Assembly: GCF_011764565.1 (NCBI RefSeq)
Contig: NZ_AP022871.1
Coordinates: 10,084,720-10,148,719, forward strand
Source of the DNA: Phytohabitans suffuscus
GTDB lineage: Bacteria > Actinomycetota > Actinomycetes > Mycobacteriales > Micromonosporaceae
Reading direction: 5' to 3'
Length of the DNA: 64,000 nt
Positions 44,965 to 53,345 of this stretch are shown in pieces. Under the pieces are notes generated by a model, which had not been told where the DNA came from, made no database searches, and worked only from the letters and a program-made list of their open reading frames with translations. The translations under genes and the position numbers were made by a program. Numbering within the stretch: the first letter of the stretch is position 1; every line of letters begins with the position of its first letter.

Positions 44965-44992
44965 GTGTTCAGTCTATTGAACACTTGTTTAG
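44957..44992. promoter_or_regulatory. TetR-type operator between acyltransferase and TetR genes
   Basis: An inverted repeat CTAAACATGTGTTCA / TGAACACTTGTTTAG with 14 of 15 positions paired and a six-base spacer, A/T-rich in a GC-rich genome. Each arm is itself nearly palindromic (AACATGTGTT, AACACTTGTT), as expected for two TetR dimers. It covers the acyltransferase start codon. Confidence 0.82.
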
Positions 44993-45090
44993 TGTGGATG
45001 GGGTGGAGTCCCGGATCCTGAGGCTCGGGGATGTCCCTGACACGGGTGGGGGTGGACCTGTTGGCGGGCTCGGTGGCATACCGTGCGGGC

Positions 45091-45762
45091 ATGACGGTGT
45101 CGTCGGATCTGACCGGGCGGGCCAGGCTGCGGGAGGCCGCGCTGCGGCTGTTCGCCGAGCGGGGGTTCGAGGCGACGTCAGCGCGGGCGGTCGCCGCGGC
45201 GGCGGGGCTCTCGCCAGCCCTGGTGATCCACCACTTCGGCTCGAAGGAGGGCCTGCGCGCGGCGGTGGACGAGGAGGTCCTGGGCCGGATCGGCGCCGCC
45301 CTGCGCGACGCCGACGCTCTCGCCGGCGAAGGCGCCGAGGCTGGCACTGGCACTGGGGCTGGGGCTGGCGCTGGCACTGGGGCAGACGTGATGGCCGCGG
45401 TCGGAGCGGTCTCCGCGCGGATGTTCGGCGCCGACCCGGTGCTGCGCGGCTACCTGCGGCGGGTCCTGCAGGAGGAGAGCGCCGCGAGCGCGGCACTGTT
45501 CGCCCGACTGCTGCGGGGCGCCAGGGCCGAGCTGGACCGGCTGGCCGCCGCCGAGGGCGCCGACGCGACCGACGCGCGGTGGGCGCCGTTCCAGATGCTG
45601 TGCCTGATCCTCGGGCCGCTGCTGCTCGAACCCGTGATGCAGCCCAACCTGGACCAGCCGATGTTCGACCCGCAGGTGCTCGCCAGCCGCAGCGCCGCAA
45701 ACCAGCACCTGCTGCGCCACGGCCTGTTCGGCCCCGCCCCTAGCCCGTCCACCCGGGGTTGA
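45091..45762 (+). CDS. TetR-family transcriptional regulator
   Basis: A 223-residue regulator with the TetR helix-turn-helix at about residues 10-55 (LREAALRLFAERGFEATSA, then SPALVIHHFGSKEGLRAAV). The ligand-binding domain follows an unusual Gly/Thr/Ala linker encoded by a hexamer repeat (45339-45383). ATG 45091 gives the normal N-terminus; an ATG at 45031 with GAGG upstream would add 20 residues. It is divergent from the acyltransferase gene, with a strong palindromic operator between. Confidence 0.9.
   Translation: MTVSSDLTGRARLREAALRLFAERGFEATSARAVAAAAGLSPALVIHHFGSKEGLRAAVDEEVLGRIGAALRDADALAGEGAEAGTGTGAGAGAGTGADVMAAVGAVSARMFGADPVLRGYLRRVLQEESAASAALFARLLRGARAELDRLAAAEGADATDARWAPFQMLCLILGPLLLEPVMQPNLDQPMFDPQVLASRSAANQHLLRHGLFGPAPSPSTRG
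45339..45383 (+). repeat. In-frame hexamer repeat in the TetR gene
   Basis: Imperfect tandem GGCACT/GGGGCT/GGCGCT units encode a run of Gly-Thr and Gly-Ala pairs between the DNA-binding and ligand-binding domains. Length variation between strains is likely. Confidence 0.75.
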
Positions 45763-45800
45763 CGCTGCGCGATCAACCGTCACCGGCTGCGGGGTTGGGC

Positions 45801-45890
45801 GTGTGACGCGCGGGGTGAGGCCGCGGGAGCAACGGTCCGGACCACCGCGGACATCGCGGTAGCCCAAATCTCCACAAAGGACAACCCGGC
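45801..45890 (+). repeat. Dispersed repeat B, copy 1
   Basis: About 90 bases almost identical to 57850-57939, and partly to the complement of 57628-57700. It contains the palindrome GGTCCGGACC and the hairpin ACCGCGGACATCGCGGT, so RNA or cruciform structure is likely. It lies between the TetR and MBL genes. Confidence 0.82.
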
Positions 45891-45947
45891 GCCGCCCGAC
45901 CACGGCGACCCCTAGGCGGTTCGGGCGCCGTGGGGTAGGTATAAGGG

Positions 45948-46730
45948 GTGAGCGCTTTCAGACCTGTCTATCGCCTGACCCGCAGGCGGCTGCTCGTCAG
46001 TGCCGGCGCCGGCGTGCTCGGGATCTCCGTGGTGAGCACGATCGCCGGCTGCACGACGGCGCCGGACGAGTCCGCTCCCGCCGGTGGTGGCACGCCGGGC
46101 GCCGGTTCGCCGGAGGGTGGGTCCGGCGACACGCTGGCCGGCGGCTGGCGGCGGGTCGAGCTGTCGTTCGTCTCGGCCTACCTGCTGATCCGCGGCGGTG
46201 AGGCGGCCGTGGTCGACCTCGGCACCCCGGGCTCGGGTCCGGCGATCGAGGCCGGGCTGACGGCCGCCGGCGCCGGCTGGGACGCCGTCCGGCACGTCAT
46301 CCTCACCCACCAGCACCAGGACCACGCCGGTGGCGCCGCCGAGGTGGCGCCGAAGGTCACCGCCGGATCGCTCTACGGCGGCACGGCCGACGTGGCCGCC
46401 ATCAGCTCGCCTACCCCGTTGACGGCGGTCGACGACGGCGACGAGATCTTCGGCCTTCAGGTCATCGGCACGCCGGGACACACCGCCGGGCACATCGCGG
46501 TGTTCGATCCGTCGACCGGCGTCCTGGTGGCCGGCGACGCGCTGCGCACGACGGACGGGTTGACCGGCCCGGACCCGCAGTACACCGCCGACATGACCCA
46601 GGCGGCGGCGTCCGTGCGCAAGCTGGCGGCTCTGGACGTACGCGTCATCCTGCCCGGACACGGCGCTCCCCTGACCGACGGCGCGGCCGAGGCGCTGGCG
46701 AAGCTCGCCGCCGCCCAGCCGCCCCGCTGA
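45948..46730 (+). CDS. Exported MBL-fold metallo-hydrolase (lipoprotein, Tat-like signal)
   Basis: A 260-residue metallo-beta-lactamase-fold protein. The signal has TRRRLLVSAG followed by a hydrophobic stretch and lipobox TIAGC, so it is probably exported by Tat and lipidated, then carries a Gly/Ser/Pro-rich linker. The zinc motif THQHQDHAGG is intact; later ligands are in GTPGHTAGH and the LVAGDAL segment. Substrate unknown; the short fold resembles glyoxalase-II-like hydrolases. GTG 45948 is used. No operon partner. Confidence 0.87.
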   Translation: MSAFRPVYRLTRRRLLVSAGAGVLGISVVSTIAGCTTAPDESAPAGGGTPGAGSPEGGSGDTLAGGWRRVELSFVSAYLLIRGGEAAVVDLGTPGSGPAIEAGLTAAGAGWDAVRHVILTHQHQDHAGGAAEVAPKVTAGSLYGGTADVAAISSPTPLTAVDDGDEIFGLQVIGTPGHTAGHIAVFDPSTGVLVAGDALRTTDGLTGPDPQYTADMTQAAASVRKLAALDVRVILPGHGAPLTDGAAEALAKLAAAQPPR

Positions 46731-47103
46731 CCAGCGGCCGGATGCCAGCTGGAGCCCTGGACCCTCCACTCGGCCCAGCTCGACGAGCAGCCTCGTGGCC
46801 GCCTCGCGCAGGCCGAGCCGTCCGGCGGGTGCCGCCAGACAGCAGACATCGTCGACCTGCCGCTGGTCGTCCACAGTGGATATCGATTCCGCCACGCCCG
46901 CCAGTAACGGCGTGAGCGTCTCCGGGGAAACAGGCTCGATGCCCGTGACCAGCCGTTGCGCCGACGCGATCGCGCCGGCGAGCAACCAGCAGCATGCCCA
47001 GCATGACCCGCTCCCGACCCTCGGCGCCGGGCATGAGCCCGCGCCCTGTCCCGTCAGCTGGCTCAACCGCCGCCGGCGTCGGGTTCTCGACATACCACGC
47101 GCC
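46731..47103. other. Spacer without a supported gene (possible minus-strand remnant)
   Basis: No gene I can support. On the minus strand an open frame between about 47000 and 46740 encodes LLAGAIASAQRLVTGIEP and then REAATRLLVELGRVEGPG, which looks somewhat protein-like, but it has no recognisable family and runs on antisense to the MBL gene. It may be the remnant of a helical protein. Confidence 0.3.
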
Positions 47104-47709
47104 TCACACGTGGCCCACCGAGTCGATCCTGGTGACCTGCAGGCCCCACGGGTCGACACGGTCGCCGCCGAACGGCATCACGAACGTGTACCAGTCGCCT
47201 TCGATCCTCTCGAAGATCTCACCCTCGCCCCAGGAGTGGTCGATCGGCGCCACCCCGGGGCACCAGGCGAACCCGGACCCCTGCGCCATGGCCGGGCCGC
47301 GCACGCTGAACAGCGTGCAGCCGGCCAGCTGGATCCGATAGTCGAATGTGTACGGTCCGACATGGGTGTCGTCGTGCGTCGGGGGCCGGCCGGCGAGCCG
47401 CTCCAGGTCCGCCCGGTAGTGGGCGAACGCGGCCTTGCCAATGAGATCACCCGACGCCGTCCACCAGGTCGCGACCAGCAGGACCGGAAACACCGCGAGC
47501 GGCCACAGCCGCCACCGCGACTCGGGAGGGTCCCGGAGCAACCACCTCATCCCGACCACCGCCCACGCGACGCCCACGATCGCCCAGCACCACAACGCCC
47601 CCACCAGGAAGTCGTAGTAGCCGCCGGGCACGCTCACGCCGTACAGCATCAGGCTGGCCGGCAGCACCGCGGCCGCCGTGACACACAAGGACGCACCTCG
47701 CCACTCCAC
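47104..47709 (-). CDS. Uncharacterised membrane protein
   Basis: A 201-residue protein of unknown family. Three hydrophobic segments fill the N-terminal 95 residues (SLCVTAAAVLPASLMLYGV, YDFLVGALWCWAIVGVAWAV, LAVFPVLLVATWW), followed by a soluble, probably external domain with two cysteines (LAGCTLF, FAWCPGVAP) and several tryptophans. This order suggests a membrane-anchored extracytoplasmic domain. The start near 47709 has no strong ribosome binding site. Confidence 0.65.
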   Translation of the reverse strand: MEWRGASLCVTAAAVLPASLMLYGVSVPGGYYDFLVGALWCWAIVGVAWAVVGMRWLLRDPPESRWRLWPLAVFPVLLVATWWTASGDLIGKAAFAHYRADLERLAGRPPTHDDTHVGPYTFDYRIQLAGCTLFSVRGPAMAQGSGFAWCPGVAPIDHSWGEGEIFERIEGDWYTFVMPFGGDRVDPWGLQVTRIDSVGHV

Positions 47710-47788
47710 GCCTCATAAGACGCCGCAGGCCACGTTCCGGTGTACCGGTCGATTGTGGAGGGTTTGTGAAGACCGTGGGGGCCGCCGT

Positions 47789-48213
47789 TCAGGAACGCGC
47801 GGCGCCGGTGCGCGCGTGGACGCCGCCGTAGACGATCAGCTCCAGCAGGGACCCGTCCGGGTCCCGGAAGTAGATGCTCGCGCCCCGGCCGCGCCCGCCC
47901 CAGCGGACGACCGGCCCTCCTCCACCGGCACCCGGTGGCGGCGTAGATGGGCCAGGGCCTCCTCCACCGACCCGGGCCACACGAAGCAGAGATCGCTGCC
48001 GCCCGGCGCCACCGGCGGGCTCGCCACCAGCGCGCCGATGTCCAGACCCGGTCCGTGGACGTTGAGCTGCTGATCGCCGAACCTGTACGCGACACGCCCG
48101 TCGGGATGGTCGACGACCTCCGCGCCGAGCACGTCCCGGTAGAAGCTCGTCGACCGTTCCCAGTCGCTCACCGCGATCACGCAGTGGTCGAGCCGGACCC
48201 TGACCTCCGCCAC
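47789..48213 (-). pseudogene. VOC/glyoxalase-family protein (single-base frameshift)
   Basis: A vicinal-oxygen-chelate protein of about 141 residues in two frames. The first part (RLDHCVIAVSDWERSTSFYR to HRVPVEEG) carries the first metal histidine; the rest (PVVRWGGRGRGASIYFRDPD, then LLELIVYGG with the final glutamate) lies in another frame to the stop at 47789. The break is at 47912-47918, and one extra G or C in GGGCC joins the parts exactly as in intact relatives. GTG 48213 is the start. Likely a sequencing error in a functional ring-cleavage or glyoxalase-type enzyme. Confidence 0.82.
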
Positions 48214-48250
48214 AACGAAAAGATACCGGCCGGGACGGTATCTTCCTCGG

Positions 48251-48795
48251 GTGATCCGCAGACAAGGGCGCAGACCCCGGCTGCTCGCCGCGGCCGTGTT
48301 GGTGGCCGCGCTGTCCGCGTGCGCGGGCACCGAAGCCGCGTCCACGGCGGCGCGGACAGCCAGCGCCACCCGCCGGGCGAGGCCACCCCGCCGGGCGAGG
48401 CCACCCCGCCGCAGCCGCCCGCCGGCATCCGCTTGTGGCAGCACATCGGGGACAACGTCGCGGAGCTTCGCCGGCTCGACGTCGAGCCCGGCGGCGAGTG
48501 GACGTGCGAAAACTGCGCCGGCGACGGCAGGAACCTCGACGGCCAGCTCTCCTCCGGACAGAAGGACGAGCTGCATCGCCTGGTGGGCAGCCCGGAGTTT
48601 CAGCAAGAGGTCCTCCAGCGCAAGGGACGCCGCTACAACTGCGACGGCGCCCTCTACTCGAGCCTCTTCACGGATCAGGGTGCCATCACCGTCGGCGACT
48701 GCCCGGGAGAAGAACGCCTGCCGGTCACCGACGCGATCCTGCGGCTGCTCGCCGACGCGACACCCGCGAAGATCGCACGGTCGGTCACCGTATAG
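48251..48795 (+). pseudogene. Small lipoprotein, ribonuclease-inhibitor or hypothetical type (single-base frameshift)
   Basis: The signal LLAAAVLVAALSAC with lipobox LSAC starts at GTG 48251. The mature domain (IRLWQHIGDNVAELRRLDVE to the TAG at 48795) is one frame away. The switch lies in an 18-base repeat, GCCACCCCGCCGGGCGAG, whose first copy (48365-48381) lacks one C; restoring it gives a continuous protein of about 181 residues with an ATPPGE linker. The mature part has four cysteines and I do not recognise its family. Divergent from the VOC gene, 37 bases apart. Confidence 0.78.
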
Positions 48796-48894
48796 GTGGG
48801 TCGCTGACCGGCTCGCCGCCGGCGCCGCGCCAGGCGGCAGCCGCTCGAGCGGGTGAGGGCGAGGGCGGTCTCCCGCCCGGTTCCGGCGCCGGGT

Positions 48895-49220
48895 TTACCT
48901 GCCCGATCCCCCGCCGGCACGTAGGACCAGAGCTCGCTGTGCACCCCGACCGGCGGCGGCGCGGGCTCGCCGGCGCGCTCGGCCGCCGAGCGGTGCCCAT
49001 GCGCGAACGCGGGCGAGGTGACCCATGCCTGAAACGCCTCCTCGTCACGCCAGCGGGTGACGACGAGCCACGTCGTCCGCTCGTCCGTCGGCCGGAGCAA
49101 CTCGAAGCCCTCGAAGCCGTCCTGGTCGTCGACGGCCCCGGCACGCGCGGCGAACCGCCGCGCCAGCTCGTCGCCGCTGTCGGCCGGCACGGTGATGGCA
49201 TTGATCTTGACAATGGTCAT
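48895..49220 (-). CDS. Antibiotic-biosynthesis-monooxygenase (ABM) domain protein, probable 3' frameshift
   Basis: An ABM-fold protein: MTIVKINAITVPADSGDEL, then the WLVVTRWRDEEAFQAW strand-helix, ending SELWSYVP. Without correction the frame runs on antisense into the lipoprotein gene to 48675. One missing G in the GGGGG run at 48908-48912 would give a stop at 48895-48897 and a normal 108-residue length. Members are small cofactor-free monooxygenases or stress proteins. No operon partner. Confidence 0.72.
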
Positions 49221-49278
49221 CCCGACATTCTCTCAAGCCCCAGCGTTGTGCTCTCAAGCCCCAGCGTTCGTCCGGTCA

Positions 49279-49388
49279 GAGGTGCCCCGGTCCGTCTCAG
49301 CTGCGGACCGCATGCTCCTGCGGGCACCGCTGCGGTCGGCGGCTCGCCAGGGCTCGCCGACTTCCCCGACCTCCGCTGCCAGCCCCGC
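49279..49388 (+). repeat. Dispersed repeat A, copy 2
   Basis: About 110 bases matching the complement of 42477-42584. It lies in the repeat-rich stretch 49.22-49.64 kb that takes the place of the N-terminal half of the transporter relic downstream. Confidence 0.75.
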
Positions 49389-49472
49389 CCGACAAGCCCA
49401 CGCCGCCCCCGGGCGCCTGAGCATTCGGAGCCCGCGCGGGTGACCTGCCGGCCCCGGGCGGCTCGGCAACCT

Positions 49473-49602
49473 GATCTGTTCCGTCGCGATCTGTTCCGTC
49501 GCGCAGCATCCGCCGTCGCCCGGCAGTCCACCGTCGCCCGGCAGTCCACCGTCGCCCGGCAGTCCACCGTCGCCCGGCAGTCCACCGTCGCCCGGCTCGC
49601 CC
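49473..49602 (+). repeat. Tandem repeats (15 bp x2 and 18 bp x4)
   Basis: GATCTGTTCCGTCGC occurs twice in a row (49473-49502). CCGTCGCCCGGCAGTCCA then occurs four times exactly, plus a partial fifth copy (49513-49596). The units are adjacent without spacers, so this is a minisatellite and not a CRISPR array. Confidence 0.9.
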
Positions 49603-49639
49603 CGCCGCGGAGCCGCGTCGGCGCCTTCGCCCACTACGG

Positions 49640-50395
49640 CCTGGCCGCCTCCGCCGGTCAAGCCGCCGGCCCCTGCTGGCGAGCCTCGTCCCGCACCACG
49701 GGCCGGCCCCGCGACCGAGCACCTCTTCCTGCTGGCGAACGCCGTCGCGCTGGTGATGCTCGCCGGCAGCGCGCTCCCGCCCCGATCCGGCCCCGATCCC
49801 CGCCCCGAGGTCCCGCCCGGGGCACAGCGCCGGATCGCCGACGCCTTCCGTACCCCCGCAACTCGGGCGCGCCATCGTCATCGGTATCAGCATCGTCATC
49901 AGCATCAGCGTGCTGACAGCGGTCGACGTGCTGGTCATCTACCTGCCCGCGCTGGGCGCGGCCCGCGACCGGAGCCCGGCCACCGTCAACCCGCTCCTCA
50001 CCGCACGCGCCGTCGCCGCCATCACCTCCCGGCTCATGCTCGGCCCCGTGACCCGACGGCTCGGCCGCCGGACGGTCCTCGTCACCAGCCTGCTCCTGTC
50101 GTCGGCCGCCATGGCCACCGTCGCCGCCTCGACCACGCCCTGGGTAGCGGCGGTGGCGCTCGTCCTGGCCGGACTCGGCCTCGGCGTCGGCCAGCCCGTC
50201 AGCATGGCCTGGATCTCGGAGTCCGCGCCGCCCACGCTGCGCGCCACCGCGCTGTCGCTACGCCTGGCCGGCAACCGCCTCGGCCAGACGTTCATCCCGG
50301 TCGCCATCGCGCGGCCGCGACCACCGCGGGCGCACCTTGGCGTTTTCGCCACGATCGCCGCCTGGCTGGCGGCGGTCAGCGCGACCGCCCGCTAG
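49640..50395 (+). pseudogene. MFS transporter relic (C-terminal half)
   Basis: The C-terminal half of a major-facilitator drug-efflux-like protein: QLGRAIVIGISIVISISVL (a helix), the loop RLMLGPVTRRLGRRTVLVTS, and further helices to the TAG at 50395. The part before (HLFLLANAVALVMLAG, ADAFRTP) joins it only after removing one C from the CCCCC run near 49855. The N-terminal six helices are absent and replaced by repeats. The product is not expected to transport. Confidence 0.68.
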
Positions 50396-50645
50396 GCGAC
50401 GGTCGACCGTGTCGCCGGGCTCACCGCGTCGCTGAGGGCGACCGGAACCGCGGCGACGGCAGGCGGGTCGGGCGCGCAGGCAGGCGACACGGACGGTTCG
50501 CGGCTGGGCCCCGGACCGGTGCATGTCCAGGCTTCTATCGCCGGGGTATGAGAGCGCGGTGACTTTGTGGGAGGGCCACCCGGTGGCCTGCACCGTTCTC
50601 GGCTTCGGGTCTGTGGCCTCACCGTCCGGTGGGTGGGTGTGGTGG

Positions 50646-51911
50646 TCAGGGTGGTTCGGGTGTGGTGGTGTAGGTGTGGCCCAGGCGGGTCGTCCAGGTG
50701 AAGGTGCCCGGTGTGGGCTGGGTGAGAGTGACACCCTCACTGTGTTTGTAGCCGTGGCAGTGCCGGCACAGCACACCAAGATTCGCTGCAGTAGTGGGTC
50801 CGCCGTCCTGCCAGGCGATGGTGTGGTCCAGGTCCGCCCGATGAGCCGGTGTCCGACAACCCGGCGCCCGGCAGGTGCGGTCCCTCGCCCGCACCAGCGC
50901 CGCCACACCCGCTGGCGGCCGCCGCCGCAGCCGCCCATGCCCGACAACCACACCATCGTCACCGACAACTGTGTAGCGCCACGGCCGTTCCCGCTGCTGA
51001 TCAGCTAGCTTGGCGGCGACCTCGGCCAGCACCGGCCCCCAGCCCTTGATCTGCCCCGCCTGCTGACACAGCCCGGCCAGAACAGCCAACGGGACGACGA
51101 GTTCGACCCCACCCTGGCCCGTAGGCGCAGGCGCAGGGGTGGTGTCGGTGGGGATGCCGTTGAGGATGTCCAAATACAGGTCGGCGCGTAGCTCATCCAA
51201 GCTGCGGGTGTCTCCGGCTTGTTTGGCTGCCGCGGCCAGGGTGTCGATCCGGGCGGCTGCGGTGGCGGCCCTATCGGGTGGTAGGTGACAGCCGGCCAGG
51301 GTAGCCGTCCCGTCCACGTCCAGACCGTGCTCGACCCGCCGCCGGGCCAGCGCCCGCCGCTGCCGCACAGCCGCAGCGGAAGGGTCGGCCTCGATCACCA
51401 GACGACGCAGCCGGACCCGCAGCTGCCCGGTGGTCAACTCGCCCGCCACCGGCAGGATCAGCTCGACCATCTCCCGTGCTACCGGTTCGGGCAGGGCGGC
51501 GGTCTCCTGGTCCAGCACGCGGGCTCGGGCCAGGTCGACCTGGCCGGATCGCAGTGCCTGATGGACGGTGGGGAGGCGTTCGACCAACGTGTAGGCGTCG
51601 CCCATCAGCATGTCGGCCGCACGACGGGTCAACGTCAACGCCAACCGCACCTCATCAGCCGCATACTCCGCGGGATACTCCGAGCGCTCGGCGGGGCTGG
51701 TCTCGTCACCAGGCGGGCAGTAGGCGACCTCCGCCACCGTAGCCAGCAACTCCGCCTGGTAGTGGGCGACCTGACGGGTGATGGCTTTGGCTACCTCGAC
51801 CAACTCGAACCCGTTCAACACTGCACGGTCGACGCGGGCGAGCGCGGCCGCCAGGTCGGCGCCCGTAGGCATCCCGGCCAGCACACCCACATCCACACGA
51901 TCGTCGAACAC
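50646..51911 (-). CDS. DUF222 / HNH endonuclease domain protein (13E12-type)
   Basis: A 421-residue protein with the helical DUF222 domain (about residues 1-290) and a C-terminal HNH nuclease motif: CRAPGCRTPAHRADLDHTI, then LCRHCHGYKH. The zinc CxxC pairs and catalytic histidine are intact. Many copies occur in actinobacterial genomes and some are linked to mobile introns or phage-like islands; the function is not settled. GTG 51911 gives FDDRVDVGVLAGMP at the N-terminus; a later ATG is possible. The flanking sequence carries no terminal repeats that I can see. Confidence 0.87.
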   Translation of the reverse strand: MFDDRVDVGVLAGMPTGADLAAALARVDRAVLNGFELVEVAKAITRQVAHYQAELLATVAEVAYCPPGDETSPAERSEYPAEYAADEVRLALTLTRRAADMLMGDAYTLVERLPTVHQALRSGQVDLARARVLDQETAALPEPVAREMVELILPVAGELTTGQLRVRLRRLVIEADPSAAAVRQRRALARRRVEHGLDVDGTATLAGCHLPPDRAATAAARIDTLAAAAKQAGDTRSLDELRADLYLDILNGIPTDTTPAPAPTGQGGVELVVPLAVLAGLCQQAGQIKGWGPVLAEVAAKLADQQRERPWRYTVVGDDGVVVGHGRLRRRPPAGVAALVRARDRTCRAPGCRTPAHRADLDHTIAWQDGGPTTAANLGVLCRHCHGYKHSEGVTLTQPTPGTFTWTTRLGHTYTTTPEPP

Positions 51912-52323
51912 GTGTCTGACTCTAAAGGAGACGACCCCACGACCGCACCGCCCACAACGGACAACGAACTGCTGAAGCCACCTTGTCGTGGTTATACCGC
52001 CGCCTACGAGCGATCGTCGAAATGCCGCTACGCCATCTACCGCACAACAACCGGCACGGCCGCGACATCTACGCGTCGCTCGACAACCCCCATCCATCGA
52101 CCCCAACGAGGAGCGACCACGTCGTCCGGCGGCAAGCCGACCCGCACCACAGGCGCGTCCCACGCGCCGAGGAGCGGAAGCGGCGCGGCAGCACCCCTTG
52201 CACGGACCGACCCAGGCCAGACGCGGAACGGCGCCCGACCATCGACCACGTCACCTCCGGTAGCGCCAACCCCAGGCACACCACCACCGAGGCTTCCGCA
52301 CCACGGACCGTGAGCGACGCGGC
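51912..52323. other. Spacer without a supported gene
   Basis: About 410 bases. A plus-strand open frame (LYRRLRAIVEMPLRHLPHNN) begins near 51983 but becomes Arg/Thr/Pro-rich and has no ribosome binding site; I do not call it. No promoter or terminator is obvious. Confidence 0.5.
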
Positions 52324-52944
52324 TCAGGACAGTACGCGGTAGGTCACGTGGGTGACGAGGCTGGCGGCCCGCGACTTCACCTGCTCCAGGTGCAGCGGCG
52401 GGACGCCGTCGAACAGCCGGGTGCCGGTGCCGAGCGTGAGCGGGACGATGTGCAGGCGCAGCTGGTCGACCAGGCCGGCGGCGAGGAACTGGTTGATGGT
52501 GGTCGCGCCGCCGCCGATCACGATGTCGCCGCCGGCGGCCGCCGCGCGTGCCTGTGCCAGTGCCGACTCGATGCCGTCGGTGACGAAGTGGAAGGTGGTG
52601 CCGCCCTCCATCGGCTGCGGGTCGCGCGCGTGGTGGGTGAGCACGAAGACCGGGGCGTGGAAGGGTGGGTTGTCGCCCCACCAGCCGTTCCACTGCCGGT
52701 CCCACGCGCCGCGCACCGGGCCGAACATGTTGCGGCCCATGATGAACGCCTTGCCGGCGGCGAACTCGTCGACCTCGGCCTTGTTCTCCTCGGGAGTGTC
52801 GAACATCCAGGCGTGCAGCTTCGCGCCCGAGCCGTCGCCGCCGTCGTCGCCGAACGGGCGTTCCTCGGTCTGGTTGTGCCCGGCCGAGTACCCGTCGACC
52901 GAGATCGTGATGTCGCAGATCACGCTGCCGATGCCTTTGGTCAC
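52324..52944 (-). CDS. Dihydrofolate-reductase/RibD C-terminal-like family protein
   Basis: A 206-residue RibD_C/DHFR-fold protein: CDITISVDGYSAG at the N-terminus, AFIMGRNMFGP, FVLTHHARDPQPMEGG, then GGGATTINQFLAAGLVDQLR. These are typical NADPH-dependent reductase features of the actinobacterial dihydrofolate-reductase-like group, whose substrates are mostly unknown. GTG 52944 has AGGAG eleven bases upstream. Monocistronic. Confidence 0.9.
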   Translation of the reverse strand: MTKGIGSVICDITISVDGYSAGHNQTEERPFGDDGGDGSGAKLHAWMFDTPEENKAEVDEFAAGKAFIMGRNMFGPVRGAWDRQWNGWWGDNPPFHAPVFVLTHHARDPQPMEGGTTFHFVTDGIESALAQARAAAAGGDIVIGGGATTINQFLAAGLVDQLRLHIVPLTLGTGTRLFDGVPPLHLEQVKSRAASLVTHVTYRVLS

Positions 52945-53345
52945 TGCTCTCTCCTGTACCTGGTGACGCTGTTTGCGGTCTTCCGCCCCGAGCCAACCAT
53001 CACGCTGCTTCATCCGTGCTTCATGCCCGGCCACCGCGGCGTGTCGTCACCCACCGCGGCGTGTCGTCACCCACTGGGGCGTCTCGTCACCCACTGGGGC
53101 GTCTCGTCGGCCGGGGCGATCACGCGCCCGAGGTGGGCGCTCGGGCCGCGCACCACCGTAACGACGGCGACCGGCTCGTCCTGCGCGGCGTCGGCGAAGT
53201 CCGGTCCGAGCTCCGGCTCGGTGCGGGGTCGTGGTGGCGCAGGGAAGAGCCCGATCGAGGACGAGGTCGCTACGTGCGTCCGTCGCTCGCTCGATATTCA
53301 CGCCGCGTTCCTGCTGGCGTGCCGGTGTGGTGTTTGACTCGCGGC
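52945..53345. other. Spacer with a 20-bp tandem array
   Basis: About 400 bases. It holds the array at 53031-53109 and the leader of the phosphoesterase gene. A minus-strand open stretch around 53110-53220 (RTEPELGPDFADAAQDEPVA) looks protein-like but has no start, stop context or known family; it may be a gene scrap. Confidence 0.45.
53031..53109. repeat. 20-bp tandem repeat, four copies in two variants
   Basis: CCACCGCGGCGTGTCGTCAC occurs twice, followed by the variant CCACTGGGGCGTCTCGTCAC once in full and once nearly so, with an exact 20-base period. The arrangement shows duplication of each variant. No spacers, so not CRISPR. Confidence 0.9.

Noticed and set aside
49513..49602. Possible CRISPR array
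   Set aside because: Units of 18 bases are directly adjacent with no spacers, and no cas genes are in the window.
50646..51911. DUF222/HNH gene as part of an integrated prophage or intron
   Set aside because: No integrase, reverse transcriptase, terminal repeats or neighbouring phage genes are visible.
51983..52342. Plus-strand 119-codon frame as a small gene
   Set aside because: No ribosome site, becomes low-complexity after about 35 codons and overlaps the end of the reductase gene.
53031..53109. Possible CRISPR array
   Set aside because: 20-base units without spacers; a simple tandem duplication.
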